Below, in pieces: positions 1 to 9,696 of a stretch of DNA of 42,333 bases. Source of the DNA: Branchiostoma floridae (lineage: Eukaryota > Chordata > Leptocardii > Amphioxiformes > Branchiostomatidae); the NCBI RefSeq assembly GCF_000003815.2, contig NC_049989.1:1092789-1135121 (forward strand), in the 5' to 3' direction. The stretch's first letter is position 1; each line of letters begins with the position of its first letter. Made by a program: the position numbers and the translations under genes. The notes below the pieces were generated by a model. The model was not told the DNA's origin. It saw only the letters and a list, made by a program, of their open reading frames with translations, and searched no databases.

Positions 1-1518
1 TCCTTTTCGTTCCTTTTCGCACTTTCGGTACTTTCCTTTTCGTTCCTTTTCGTTCCTTTTCGCACTTTCGGTACTTTCCTTTTCGTTCCTTTTCGTTCCT
101 TTTCGCACTTTCGCTACCGAAAGTGCGAAAAGGAACGAAAAGGAACGAAGTGATGAAGCAAATTCAAATAAAATCGATGGTAATATTAGGAAAAGGTAAA
201 CTGTGATCGGCAAATGCATTTTGCGGCTTGTTCCACGAAATTCCTATAGCAATGGTTCAATGGAGGAATTACTATTGATGAGACCTATCTATGCATATCT
301 ATGTTCATGTACGTGTTAATGTGGTTATAACATTCCTTAGAATATCCATATTACATTTATATTATAAAATTTCACAAGAAGAAATGGATTATGTTGAGAA
401 CGATTGCGCATATTTTATCATAAAAAGCCATTCTATGTGGATATAGTTGTTTAAAAAATGCAATGATAGTAAAGTTACAAGTATATGTATTGCACAATTT
501 GTAAGAACTTGACCTTAGAGAAATATAGGTCGAATGTTCGAACCCAGGGAAGTCGACGATCGGAAGTTCGAGCCCAGCATGTTGGGAATTATTCTTCCTT
601 CCTTTTTTTCACACTTTCATTAATATCAATACAACGCCTTAAATTCGTTTTGCAACCAGGACATCTAAACCCGGCATTGGGATTTTTTTATCATCAGCGA
701 GGGCCTGATGTCGGTCGCAAGAAGCAGAAATTTATTTGTATTGAATATGACGGAAAATTGTTGACAGAAATTGTATTTCCCAATATCCTTTGCACAAATT
801 CCTCACGTTGGCACCTTTCTTCCCGCCAAAATGATGAATACTCATTGTACAACTTGATGAAATCTCTTTGGTACAATGTATATATGTCTCTCATTTTACA
901 GCTTTTCTTTCGTTGTGAACGAGCGAGAAGATATGTCTCCAGTCTCCAGAAAACCATGTTGTTGGCCCTGTTGAAAGGAGCTGTCATGCTCGTCGTGGGG
1001 CAGCAGTTTATTAGCATATCTTTCCTGACCGGATTTCGCGGGTCATTTGCATGCGGCGCTCCCCTCTAGGGAGAATAAAAGCCACCCAAATACAACAACA
1101 ACGTTACAATCTTGCCTCATCCTGAAAATGTATAATAATCGATATTCATCTACCACCCACTGAATTTTAGTCCTTACTTTCTTATCTCAGTTCCGTTTCT
1201 TTGTATTTCGCAGATCTTCAAAGAATAATTTAGCCACACAAAAACAACAGCCTGAAACAGCGCTGTAAAAATTTGATAATGTCAAATTCTCGGTAAAATA
1301 AAACACGTTTCATAGGCTTCTAACGCCCGCAGTACCGATTCCTTATATTCTCATTGATTTTATTCAAGTTTGCTTCATACTCCGTTCCTTTTCGCTCCTT
1401 TTCGCACTTTCGGTAGCGAAAGTGCGAAAAGGAACGAAAAGGAAAGTACCGAAAGTGCGAAATGGAACGAAAAGGAACGAAAATGAAAGTACCGAAAGTG
1501 CGAAAAGGAACGAAAACG
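1..1518. mobile_element. Foldback element with long repetitive inverted ends
   Basis: Bases 1-200 and 1333-1518 are reverse complements of each other. Both arms are built from short tandem units (TTCCTTTTCG and GCACTTTCGGTA). Each arm also holds a small palindrome (GCACTTTCGGTAGCGAAAGTGC type). The similarity continues past the tandem part into unique sequence (GAATAAAATC, then ATATTAGGAA-like), so this is a real inverted repeat and not just two microsatellites. The interior (201-1332) has no recognisable transposase. The right end lies directly against reverse-transcriptase coding sequence at 1519, so the element seems to have inserted into a LINE. The left end is cut by the window edge, so the target-site duplication cannot be read. 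Class unknown; foldback-type DNA transposon is the best description. Confidence 0.7.
201..1332. other. Interior of foldback element; no recognised gene
   Basis: A 194-codon open frame (485-1069, plus) has no motif I recognise and no codon pattern that convinces me. At 1040-1105 there is a hairpin (CTCCCCTCTAGGGAG) followed by AATAAAAG and an ACA-rich tail (ACAACAACAAC). This resembles the 3' end of a non-LTR retrotransposon like the one at 7540-7576, so the interior may include a 5'-truncated LINE. The region 1105-1332 shows nothing further. Confidence 0.35.
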
Positions 1519-2413
1519 ATGCATGTTGTCTCCGATACGGTTAGCCATGGCGATAGAGTGGGACCTAGCAACAGCAACAGAAGGGAAAGGGATTCAAAGG
1601 ATACAGAACACAAAGTTAGCAGATCTTGACATTGCTGAGGATATAGCTGCTCTAGCAGACAGCACACAGGACCAACGAACCCTAGAGGAGGACATAGGCG
1701 CATCTGCAGGCAGTATTGGACTCACCATTAGAGCCAAAAAGACCAAGAACATNNNNNNNNNNNNNNNNNNNNNNNNNNNNNNNNNNNNNNNNNNNNNNNN
1801 NNNNNNNNNNNNNNNNNNNNNNNNNNNNNNNNNNNNNNNNNNNNNNNNNNNNNNNNNNNNNNNNNNNNNGGAACTAGACTGCAGGCTAGGGAAGGCCTCA
1901 GCTGCTTTCAACCAGCTTGGCAAGCTGTGGTCTAGCAAGAAGCTCTCCCTGGGAACTAAACTGCGATTCTACAACAGCAATGTTCTCTCTACCCTACTTT
2001 ACGGATGCGAAACATGGCACATGAAGTCAAGCCAAGAAAAGAAACTAGATGTCTTCGACAATAAATGCCTAAGGAAGATACTAGGCATCAGATGGGATGA
2101 CTTCATACCCAACACTGAAGTAAGAGCTAGGACCAGCCCAAAACCAGTGTCTGTGACAATCCGAAAGCGGCGCTTGAGCTGGTTGGGCCATGTCATGAGA
2201 CTCTCACCAGACAGACTGGCATACCAAGTTATGCACTGGGCACCACGGGGAAAGAGACGTAGAGTTCGCCCCAGGATGAATTATAGGCACACCATCGAGA
2301 GAGACCTACAAACAGCTAACATCAACTGGAGGGATATACAGAGGATAGCTGCCGACAGAGCTTGCTGGGCCAACCTGACTGCCTCATGTGTCGGACGACA
2401 CGGGAGCCCCTAA
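1519..2413 (+). pseudogene. LINE reverse transcriptase, C-terminal part (interrupted)
   Basis: The translated frame starts with C-M-L-S-P, the palm-domain motif that follows R-Q-G in non-LTR reverse transcriptases. It continues to a degraded catalytic box (I-A-E-D where F-A-D-D is expected), then L-Y-G-C-E-T-W, R-R-L-S-W-L-G-H-V and G-K-R-R-R-V-R-P-R, all typical of the C-terminal region of RTE/CR1-like LINEs. The frame ends at 2413 and is followed by a short TAAG-type tail (TAAGTCTAAGTAAGTAAG), as expected for a LINE 3' end. The part before the cysteine is missing because the foldback element ends exactly here. A 117-N gap (1753-1869) removes another part. The altered catalytic box and the interruption make it a non-functional relic. 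The exact LINE clade is uncertain. Confidence 0.85.
1753..1869. other. Assembly gap (117 N)
   Basis: A run of N inside the reverse-transcriptase relic. The true length of the missing sequence cannot be inferred. Any frame drawn through it is nominal. Confidence 0.99.
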
Positions 2414-2436
2414 GTCTAAGTAAGTAAGTCATCATA

Positions 2437-2815
2437 TTAGGCATGCGGGTACCTTAGGCAAAGATGTTCATAATGATATACATGTTATGCAAATGAGGAC
2501 TTAATTTGCATAATTAATGAGGAAATTGTATAATTCCATTGTTTTCAATAACTGGATAAATGTAACACATGTTAATTATGATAGGTGGAATATAAGCAGA
2601 TACTAAATATGGTAATGAGGAACTTATTTGCATAATTTATGTAAAAATTGCAAAACCACTTTATGATTAATAATGGGAATTTTATAATTGCGACATGTGT
2701 ACGATTGTCAATGATGAACAACACCATGCATAAATTATGTTAATGTCTTAGTCATTTGCGTGAAATTTACAAAAGCTCTAAATTTTCATGGAGGTATGAG
2801 GTCGCCGAACTCTAG
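2437..2815 (+). repeat. Interspersed repeat family R1, 3' part (copy A)
   Basis: AT-rich sequence with recurring ATGCAAAT and TTTGCATAATTAATGAGG motifs. It ends in GGAGGTATGAGGTCGCCGAA followed by CTCTAG. It aligns over its whole length with 21361-21748, and the same terminal motif occurs at the ends of the copies at 17177 and 20720. No coding capacity is seen. Only the last ~380 bp of the family consensus is present here, directly after the LINE tail. Confidence 0.75.
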
Positions 2816-4268
2816 TTATTTATAAAGGCTTTAGGGATATCTCCGTTTCGCCCGGGAAACGTACGGGAGATCCTTGCTATTTCTACGGTGTCAGGAGTAT
2901 TGCACAACCGCCCAGTTTATAACAACGAAAGGTCAGCTAAAAAGACAGGCTGACAGAAACGAACCGATGCTTATCAGACTGGTTCGGGTCACCCCTGAGC
3001 CAGAGGACACTGGTGACCAGGTTGCTTAACCATTACATTATAACAGAACCAGATGTGGTTAACAGAATTAGAAACAGAACAATCCAACACAGCTGTCCCT
3101 GTGACATTGTAAGTCAATGATCAAGGTTGTTCTTTGTTACACTGGGTGTCAGTAGTGTTCACTACTGTGGAAAGTAACATCCACTGCAGACTCCAAGTTT
3201 GATGCGAGAGGGCGAAAATAAACCTCCTCACCTCACCTGGAAAATAAACAAGGTGGACAAAAAAGACAAGATTCCCATATTTCATAGCCTACAACAATTA
3301 CAGAAGTTAACGACATATTTTTGACGACGCCTCAGGGGAGTCGTCAAGTGGTATATATTGCATTCAGTCTGCAAAAATTCTATAGGCACAGGCACAATTG
3401 CACAGGCATTTTTCCAAGAATGCTAGTACTCCACAGTATGCTTGGTATGCAAGCCCCCCCCCCCTCCCCTAAATCTGTTCCAGATGTATCTCATGGTATG
3501 CAATGGTGGAATGTAGGTCACACTGGCTCCCTGGAGGAATTTGTCCTTTGAAACTAGTGGTAAGACAGGGAAACTCTGCACAATGGATCACGTTGTCTTG
3601 GTTGTTATGTTATGTTATGAAGGATACATTTTCTTTTCTAGAGCTTGTTCAAGTCATACGCCACAGGCAAACAGGAAATACTTCTGTAGTGCTCAGCTGT
3701 AGGTTTAGGTCACTGGCAGACCATTGTGCTGTACCGGGGATAGCACATTTCTGCTGGCTGTAGGTTTATGTCACAGGTGGGCTAGTATATTGTGCCAGGG
3801 ATAGTGAGTAGTATAGTGGGGACACGCTGACTATCATTATTCTGGAGCAAGGTGGAGCAGGTCAGAGGGCATCGTCTGCCGGCAAAATCTAGGAGTATTT
3901 GCTGAGCTCTGGGTAGGGGTGAAAGAGGGGTCAAGTCGACCTTTTGACCCCCCAAGGTAATTATGACACCCCCCTAATGCCCCCCCCCCCCATGCCCCCC
4001 CCCCTCCAATCATGAGGGATACGTAAGTGAGTAAGTATATTCGTGTTAAGTAACGCATACGTATTTGCCATGTACGTGCCTGTTTAATATGTAGGCATAT
4101 ATCAACACAACAACATAAAAGACAGTAGTGTACGGTGATCCTATCACTTGACGTGTATAAAAAAAATATCATAGAATTCATAACCAACGTATATTTCGTC
4201 CTATATGTGAAACATGGTATCACATCAGGAAAGAAAAGTTGTACTGCAAACGATATGGCGACCTCACA
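2816..4268. other. No gene recognised; C-rich tracts
   Basis: No convincing coding, RNA or mobile feature. Poly-C tracts occur around 3451-3470 and 3965-4010, and short open frames here have no recognisable domains. Around 4090-4120, just downstream of the zinc-finger gene, a stretch including GTTGATATATGC (minus strand) resembles sequence downstream of the second zinc-finger copy at 37737. The two copies may therefore share noncoding 3' flank. Confidence 0.5.
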
Positions 4269-4898
4269 TTACTTCAGGACGAGGTAACCATATTTTTTCA
4301 TCAGTGTCTGTTCTGAGACCCACTTCTTGCCGTATTCGATCTCATTACTGTAACGAGGCAACGCAGCGAACTCTATTAGATAAAACTTTTTGCCAGCGCG
4401 CTTCGTCTGTTTGATGACACTTTGAGGAACATCGCCTGGCTGGTGAGGTAGTGCGATGGACCAGTCTCGATAGAGTGTCCACTCCTCCTCGTCACCGCTG
4501 TGGTAGCCGCTGTCGTAGCCAGTGCGTTCACTTTCATCAGATGAAACCGTCACGGAGGACACATCTGTCCCTGTATCACTCTCGGAACCACTTTGATCGC
4601 TGTCGCTTTCTTCTGTGGAGTCTCCCTGCTCGGAGCCCAGCACAGATTTAGCGTCTGAGACGCTTTCTTCATCTTGTGACGCCATCGAATCTTCGGAACC
4701 AACCGTGTCCGTGTCGTGTTCAGATGACACGTCAGAGTCGTCAAAAACATCGCGTTCCCGGTAAGACCCCGTCTCGGCATCAACGACGACTTCTCCCGAG
4801 GCAACACCTGACTTGTCTCGGTGTTTTCTTTCCAGATGACGCTCGAGGTTGAACGCACGATCAAATTCCCGATCACAAATGTCGCAGACGTGAGGCAT
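4269..4898 (-). CDS. C2H2 zinc-finger, acidic-middle, conserved-C-terminus protein (copy 1)
   Basis: An intact 209-residue frame from the ATG at 4898; an upstream in-frame ATG at 4967 would add 23 residues. I prefer 4898 because similarity to the second copy (36908-37636) starts at this methionine. Residues 5-26 form one C2H2 finger (C5, C8, H21, H26; spacing C-x2-C-x12-H-x4-H). Residues ~33-135 are very acidic and Ser/Asp/Glu-rich. Residues ~140-209 are basic/aromatic and almost unchanged between the copies (E-E-W-T-L-Y-R-D, P-H-Q-P-G-D-V-P-Q, F-Y-L-I-E-F-A-A-L-P-R-Y-S, W-V-S-E-Q-T-L-M-K-K-Y-G). The F-Y-L-I-E-F ... W-V-S-E-Q-T-L spacing is faintly chromodomain-like; that is speculation. The fold suggests a nuclear DNA- or chromatin-binding protein. 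Because copy 2 lies inside a mobile element, this one may be an element gene or its host relative. No function is known to me. Confidence 0.7.
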   Translation of the reverse strand: MPHVCDICDREFDRAFNLERHLERKHRDKSGVASGEVVVDAETGSYRERDVFDDSDVSSEHDTDTVGSEDSMASQDEESVSDAKSVLGSEQGDSTEESDSDQSGSESDTGTDVSSVTVSSDESERTGYDSGYHSGDEEEWTLYRDWSIALPHQPGDVPQSVIKQTKRAGKKFYLIEFAALPRYSNEIEYGKKWVSEQTLMKKYGYLVLK

Positions 4899-4967
4899 GC
4901 TTTTTCGTCCGGTGGGCAGAAGGAAAGTGATAAGATATTGATGTGCACACTTATATTTGTCGCGCAT

Positions 4968-5390
4968 TTAAGTTTTTAGGGACCATACGTTTCGGGACCC
5001 TGTTTGTATCTACGTATGCCGTAAATGCATTTGTGGTATGAAGTATACCTATATGAAACGTATACAGGTATACTAAAAACATAGCAAGTCAACTTCCTGC
5101 TGCCACCTTGATCTACACTCCACGCAGACACTGGATGATGTAGACTTACTGAGCGGAGTTGTCCAGCTCTGCCCGGACAGACAATGTCTCAGCGGGCTAA
5201 TTTGTGGCATGTCGTCCTTCTCCACAACCGGGAAAACAGAAGACATAGGCGACACCTCTGACACCAGTGTTACCGTTGTTGTCGCACATCCGCCACGTGA
5301 ATACAATTCTCCAATTTCAGCCAACTCCGCCACTGTCATTACAAAGTAGCCAATAACACGGTTCTGCAGCTCGACTCACGAAGGATTTAA
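4968..5390. other. Flank upstream of zinc-finger gene; unassigned ORF 5073-5339 (minus)
   Basis: The minus-strand frame 5073-5339 (88 codons) starts M-T-V-A-E-L-A-E-I-G and contains a C-V-E-C pair, but I recognise no family. It could be an isolated exon or chance. The stretch 5033-5075 has GAAGTATACC-type palindromic motifs, weakly like sequence near the inner part of the inverted repeat at 36720-36735. Confidence 0.25.
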
Positions 5391-5535
5391 CTAACTAAAC
5401 TAAACTAAACTAAACTAAACTAAACTAAACTAAACTAAACAAAACTAAACTAAACTAAACTAAACTGAACTAAACAAAACTAAACTAAACTGAACTAAAC
5501 TAAACTAAACTAAACTAAACTGAACTAAACTAAAG
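5391..5535. repeat. (CTAAA)n microsatellite, tail of the minus-strand LINE
   Basis: About 29 copies of the pentamer TAAAC/CTAAA with occasional changes (TGAAC, CAAAA). On the minus strand it reads TTTAG repeats immediately after the LINE fragment at 5536-6061. It is therefore best read as that element's 3' tail, expanded. Confidence 0.9.
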
Positions 5536-6061
5536 CTAGAGTTGCCATATGGACCCGTCACTAACTTGGAATCTTCATGCCAAATATCTTCTGTATCTGT
5601 ATCTATATAGCCGGTATAACCGCCTTTCGGCGTAACACACCAGCTTCGCAGGCACGCGGTGCAGCAGCAGCTGGTTATATTGCACTGAACGATCCGTCAC
5701 ACCTAGCTTTTGCAGAGAAGATGCCCCTACTGTGCTTGGTGATAACAAGTTCCACTCTACGATAGTTCTGGGAAAATACGAAATTTTGAACACATCAATC
5801 CTAGGTTGGTAACTCTTGTATTTGAAGTCATGGCCGTTTCTTGTTCGTTTTTGAGCTGGTATTAGATACTTATCAGTCGGCACGTCCACCAGCTTATTGG
5901 TCATTTTGTACATCATGCAAAGTCTGGACATTTTCCTTCTGCCTTCAAGTGATGTCCACTGCAGATCTGTTTTCATTTTGGTAACACAAGCATCCCTGTT
6001 GTAGTTGTTTGTACAGAATCTGGCAGCTTGGTTCTGTACCCTTTCGAAACAAATCTTGTAA
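5536..6061 (-). pseudogene. CR1/L2-like LINE reverse transcriptase, C-terminal end
   Basis: The minus-strand translation runs from F-E-R-V-Q-N-Q-A-A-R-F near 6050 through S-L-E-G-R-R-K-M-S-R-L-C-M-M-Y-K to F-P-R-T-I-V-E-W-N-L-L-S-P. This is the usual C-terminal block of CR1/L2/jockey-type LINEs. Downstream is a hairpin (GCCGAAAGGC), then a TTTAG-repeat tail, both typical of 3' ends recognised by such reverse transcriptases. The 5' part stops exactly at the inverted-repeat element starting at 6062. The element is 5'-truncated and inactive. Confidence 0.85.
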
Positions 6062-6881
6062 TACCCGCCTCACATTATATGCGATCTTCGGACGTACTTC
6101 GCGATCGCAGGAAGGTCGGCTGATTTTAAGATCTTAAGATGGTCTTGCGTATTTTTCGCCCAAAACCTGTCCCCCTCACATATAAGCGAGCCTCGTGCGA
6201 TCGACGGTGAATAAATCTATGATAATGAACCTCCCATGACCTCTTGCACGCGGACAAGGTAATACAAAACGTTCCTCAAAAAAGGCAAGAGATCAATAAA
6301 TGTTGCTTATTTTGTTGTCGGAATCTTTTTAACCAATGAATGGAATGCGCGGGCATAATAGAAATGACAGTGTCAAGAAAAGAAAGTGTGTCACAAAGCC
6401 AGCCTACATACTGCCACAGGGGCCACAATGTTAGAATTACTCTCACATTCCCAGAAATTCAATATTTGTAAACAATCGGAAGTCGGGTGAACGTCGCCCG
6501 AACGTCACCCGACTAATGGGCGTTCGCCATCCGATTTGCGTTCGATGATTAATAACTATGTCTGTGCTCACCTATCGGTCTTCAATCGTTGGATTGACGC
6601 AAGACTATTGACCGATACCCTTGCGAGGTACGCACGATTTGCACGCACGATCTGCGACTCGGTAACGAGCTCTGCGATCTCGGGGATCTCCTGCGACTTG
6701 TCGCTTATGTTAAGAACATGTTTCGCTGCACCGCGACCGTCGGAAGACTCCTGAAAATTGCCGGCGATCCCTAAAAATCGCAAGATGATCGTGAGAACAC
6801 CGGACGTCTTACTTACGAAAATGTCATTTAGAGCTCGTAAACTAGTCTTCCGATCGAATCGCGCCTAATGTGAGGCGGGTA
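6062..6881 (+). mobile_element. Inverted-repeat element family M1 (copy 1, 820 bp)
   Basis: Ends in TACCCGCCTCACATTA and its reverse complement TAATGTGAGGCGGGTA. It carries no transposase. The sequence is nearly the same as 27794-28609 along its whole length (for example TTCGGACGTACTTCGCGATC near one end and GCGTTCGCCATCCGATTTGC in the middle). Flanks are TAA on the left and TTA on the right. The other copies have identical 3-bp flanks (TTA at 27794, TAA at 23035), so the target is TWA, which suggests the PIF/Harbinger type. It sits at the junction of two LINE relics on opposite strands. Confidence 0.85.
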
Positions 6882-7576
6882 TTACAAAACTCTCAGGAAA
6901 CTTAGCCTATGTTACAAGATATGCTTGTTATATACCTGATGATGTGTGTAAACTGGTACTTCAAGCCCTGGTGCTATCAGTAGTGCAATATTGCTCACCA
7001 GTGCTAGCCAGTATGTCGGATTCGAATATGAGAAAACTGCAGATAGTACAAAATAGAGCGTGCAGACTGTTATTAAAATGTACATCGGACACATCTGTTA
7101 GGCGGATGCATCTTGAGCTTGGTTGGCCTACAGTGAGAGATTCTCTTTAAGTACTCTGATTATGTTCTTCAAAATCCTCAGTAGCCACAAACCACAAAAT
7201 GTGTACAATTCCTTCATACCAGTTAATTCATCCCACATGTATAATACTAGATTTTCTGGATCCAACAACTCCAGACTACCCAAACCTAAAACAAACAGTG
7301 GAAAACGTACCTTCCTGTACCGAGCAATTATGCTCTGGAACTCATTGCCATCTGACATTAAGTCACTGTGTACATTGTCCAGTTTTAAACAAGCTATCTC
7401 AAACATTGTCATCTAGACCTTTATATAATTGACCTCTAGACACTGTGCTCTATTGTAAATAATTTGTGATTGTTGTATTTTTAAAAAATGTATGTATTCA
7501 TGTTGATTGAACCTTGGAAGATTAGCCCGTAAGGGCTAAAAGGTTTCTTAATAAACAACAACAACAACAACAACAC
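6882..7576 (+). pseudogene. CR1/L2-like LINE 3' end with reverse-transcriptase C-terminus (frameshifted)
   Basis: Translation from 6886 reads K-L-S-G-N-L-A-Y-V-T-R, then L-S-V-V-Q-Y-C-S-P-V-L-A and L-Q-I-V-Q-N-R-A-C-R-L-L-L to the stop at 7150. The frame then shifts at about 7123-7150 and continues as F-K-I-L-S-S-H-K to A-I-M-L-W-N-S-L-P-S-D-I-K (to 7416). The 3' UTR has a hairpin (AGCCCGTAAGGGCT) then AATAAA and an (ACA)n tail ending near 7576. It belongs to a different family from the minus-strand LINE at 5536-6061. It is inactive because of truncation and frameshift. Confidence 0.85.
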
Positions 7577-8154
7577 ATCAGATGGTCAGTTTGTCTTTCA
7601 CTCCTGTCTTCCTTTCAAGGATTGCCCGACGGCCACCTATGACGAAACAAGAAATGCTTTTAAAAAAAGCTGGCAAGGCAGCCTCAAATAGTGAGAATAC
7701 AACGGTGGAAGAGGGTAGTTCATGAATGACTGGAAATGCAGTGTTGTCGGTAACCACACTGGTAGAGTATGGTTAAGCGTGTGGAAGTGCAGACTTTGGC
7801 ACAGTGCACTAGTGGTAATCAATCGATAATTTGGCACAGTGGTAATCAATTGAGTTGAAGTGCAGAGTTGAAAGGAATCTATTTTATGCTCGGATTGAGT
7901 GTTGAATTTAATTTATGATAGAAAGCTGCAATGCTTCGAAAAATTCCATTTGTGTTAGTGTAACTTCTTTTAATGTAAAAGTAAAGAAAAACACACTACG
8001 GATACTGCATTAATTTGATTAAAGAATGAAATGAAATCAACAAGGACTTGTATAGTGGTATCATTTTCTTTCTTTTTCTTTCCACCACTGCCTCCCTCAG
8101 ACCACTGGCACGGCGGGGACAGGTGCGGGGTGACTGGACTTCCCCTGGAAAGGC
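7577..8154. other. No gene recognised
   Basis: Nothing convincing on either strand. It is the region where Kelch repeats of the KLHL-like relic would be expected, but none could be read. Confidence 0.5.
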
Positions 8155-8480
8155 CTAATACTTCAGAGCTTCTGACACAATATCCGGGCAGCACATGCGC
8201 AGGGTCTTGTCAGTCTCCACCTTAAGCTTCTCTAGGAAGTACACTTTGTCCATCCAGGGGAACCTGACCAGCTCCATCAGCTCTCTCATCTCATTCTTCC
8301 TCTTCCTGGTGTCATGGTTGATCCATGTCATCACTGCTGTGTACACAGTTTCTCCAGGTGCATTGAGGTCATCTGATGAGATGAGCTTCATGAGCTGCTC
8401 TTTTGTCAAATCAAGCAACTCTGGTGTCTTGATGACTGCAGTAAACTCATGGCAAACGACAGCACATCTGCTTCTAGGAT

Positions 8481-9118
8481 AGGGTTTGTTTGTTTGTTTA
8501 TTTATTCGCACAAGTATTACATTAAAACACAAAACGAAAACAATGGATAAAACAGGTGCAGGAGGAGGGAAAAAGCTTGTGAAGCTTATACTTAGCCCTC
8601 CTCCTTTAAACTAAACAAAATTGATTATGATATATAATAATAAAGTAAAGTAATACATAGAATAATAATGATACAATAAGGATAAACAAGTAATTAATGG
8701 TATGAATTAACGATGAATGATAAAGTAACGTAATATGTAGAAAATGATAATGATGCAATAAGGATAACCATGTAATTAATGGTTTGACTTAACAATAAAT
8801 AATAAATCAGCATAATACTTAGAAAAGGATAATAGTGCAATAAGGATAATCAAATAATGGAATGAATTAATATAATATGATTAAAAAGAAAAAAATGTGG
8901 CTACTACAGGGGGCTCGGATGGATTAACAGATGGATTTTCAGATTACGTTTAAAAGTCAGGAGAGAGGAGGTAATATTCTTAAGGGAGGGGGGAAGATCG
9001 TTCCATATTTTAACACACATGTATTTAACAGACATTTGGGCAAGAGAGGTTCTGAATAGGGGGATGTGCAGATTTGTGCTTTGGCGAGTTTGATAATTAT
9101 GAAACTGCGAGCGAAAAT
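8481..9118 (-). mobile_element. LINE 3' end inserted in the KLHL-like relic
   Basis: The coding tail reads H-N-Y-Q-T-R-Q and then W-N-D-L-P-P-S-L-K-N, followed by F-K-R-N-L-K-I-H-L (9115 down to about 8920), the C-terminal signature of CR1/Rex-like LINEs. The long AT-rich 3' UTR ends in AATAAATAAACAAACAAACA at 8484-8506. The insertion separates the BTB and BACK halves of the surrounding gene. The junction positions are accurate to about 10 bp; no clear target duplication could be read. Confidence 0.8.
8640..8875. repeat. 82-bp tandem repeat in a LINE 3' UTR
   Basis: The motif CAATAAGGATAA recurs at 8674, 8756 and 8838, an exact 82-bp period. The intervening sequence is also similar (GTAATTAATGGTNTGANTTAA). 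About 2.8 units, moderately diverged. Confidence 0.8.
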
Positions 9119-9696
9119 TGTTGAGCATGCCACCCAAGTTTACCATCTTCAGGCAGTTCTTGACACACAAAATCTCTGATAGGAATTTTGTGCATGCATC
9201 CTTGACTGGTAGAATCTGTAAGAAGTTGGCTGCTTCCATCAGTTCTACAGAATTGTCTTCAGTGATCGTAACCCTTGGCGTAGTCAACAAGAAGCTACAA
9301 GGCATGGTTGCTTTGTTCTTCAATGATCACCTTATGCTCCTTGCTCTCGAGGTGTCCATTGCAGAACATTGCGCGAAAATATCCGCTACAAGCAGCAAGT
9401 ATGTTTCTGTGGCAGGGGATTTCTCTCCTGGAGACACACAGGATGACGTCCGCCAACATGTTCTCTGATCGCAGTTCCTGCAAACCCTGCAAGAGGGCGC
9501 TCGAGTGCGTGTCGTGACAGAAGTCAAATGATGTCAGTGACCTCTGTGTTGATACCATTGTAGCCCAATCCTGCAACACAACACAAGCTCTTTATTAGTT
9601 GAATTCCATGTAGGAACTTCCTACTTAGATGGATCAATGCAAGTGCATAACAAGATTAACAGAGACGCCAGACCTCAACTCCTTCACGAAGCTCAG

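Larger units (their letters stand above)
8155..9566 (-). pseudogene. KLHL-like BTB-BACK gene relic
   Basis: Starts after a good splice acceptor on the minus strand (GTTGTGTTGCAG, about 9572-9583), with ATG near 9559. The BTB domain reads L-A-D-V-I-L-C-V, P-C-H-R-N-I-L-A-A-C-S-G-Y-F-R-A-M-F and, in another frame, V-T-I-T-E-D-N-S-V-E-L-M-E-A-A-N-F-L-Q-I. Between these blocks there is a stop (L-stop near 9298) and a small deletion where the usual Y-A-Y-T-G would be. The BACK part (8155-8480) reads V-C-H-E-F, L-T-K-E-Q-L-M-K-L-I-S-S-D-D-L-N, V-Y-T-A-V-M-T-W-I-N-H-D. A LINE (8481-9118) lies between BTB and BACK. The BACK frame stops at 8155 and no Kelch repeats follow. In intact proteins the BTB-BACK part would bind Cullin-3 as a ubiquitin-ligase adaptor. 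This copy is clearly broken; the exact family member is not assignable. Confidence 0.85.

Noticed and set aside
530-580. Two B-box-like motifs (GTTCGAACCC, GTTCGAGCCC) as pol III promoters
   Set aside because: No A boxes at proper distance and no tRNA-like arms.
485-1069. A 194-residue protein gene in the foldback element
   Set aside because: No domain or convincing composition; the 3' part looks like a retroelement tail.
5400-5535. CRISPR-like or telomeric array
   Set aside because: A plain pentanucleotide microsatellite with no spacers; best explained as a LINE tail.
6536-6783. Protein-coding frames in M1 elements on both strands
   Set aside because: They recur at 28264-28544 only because the element is repeated, and are interrupted in the older copies.
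5536-7576. Twin-priming inversion of a single LINE
   Set aside because: Both halves encode the same C-terminal region of the reverse transcriptase but with different sequences, so they are two elements and not one inverted copy.
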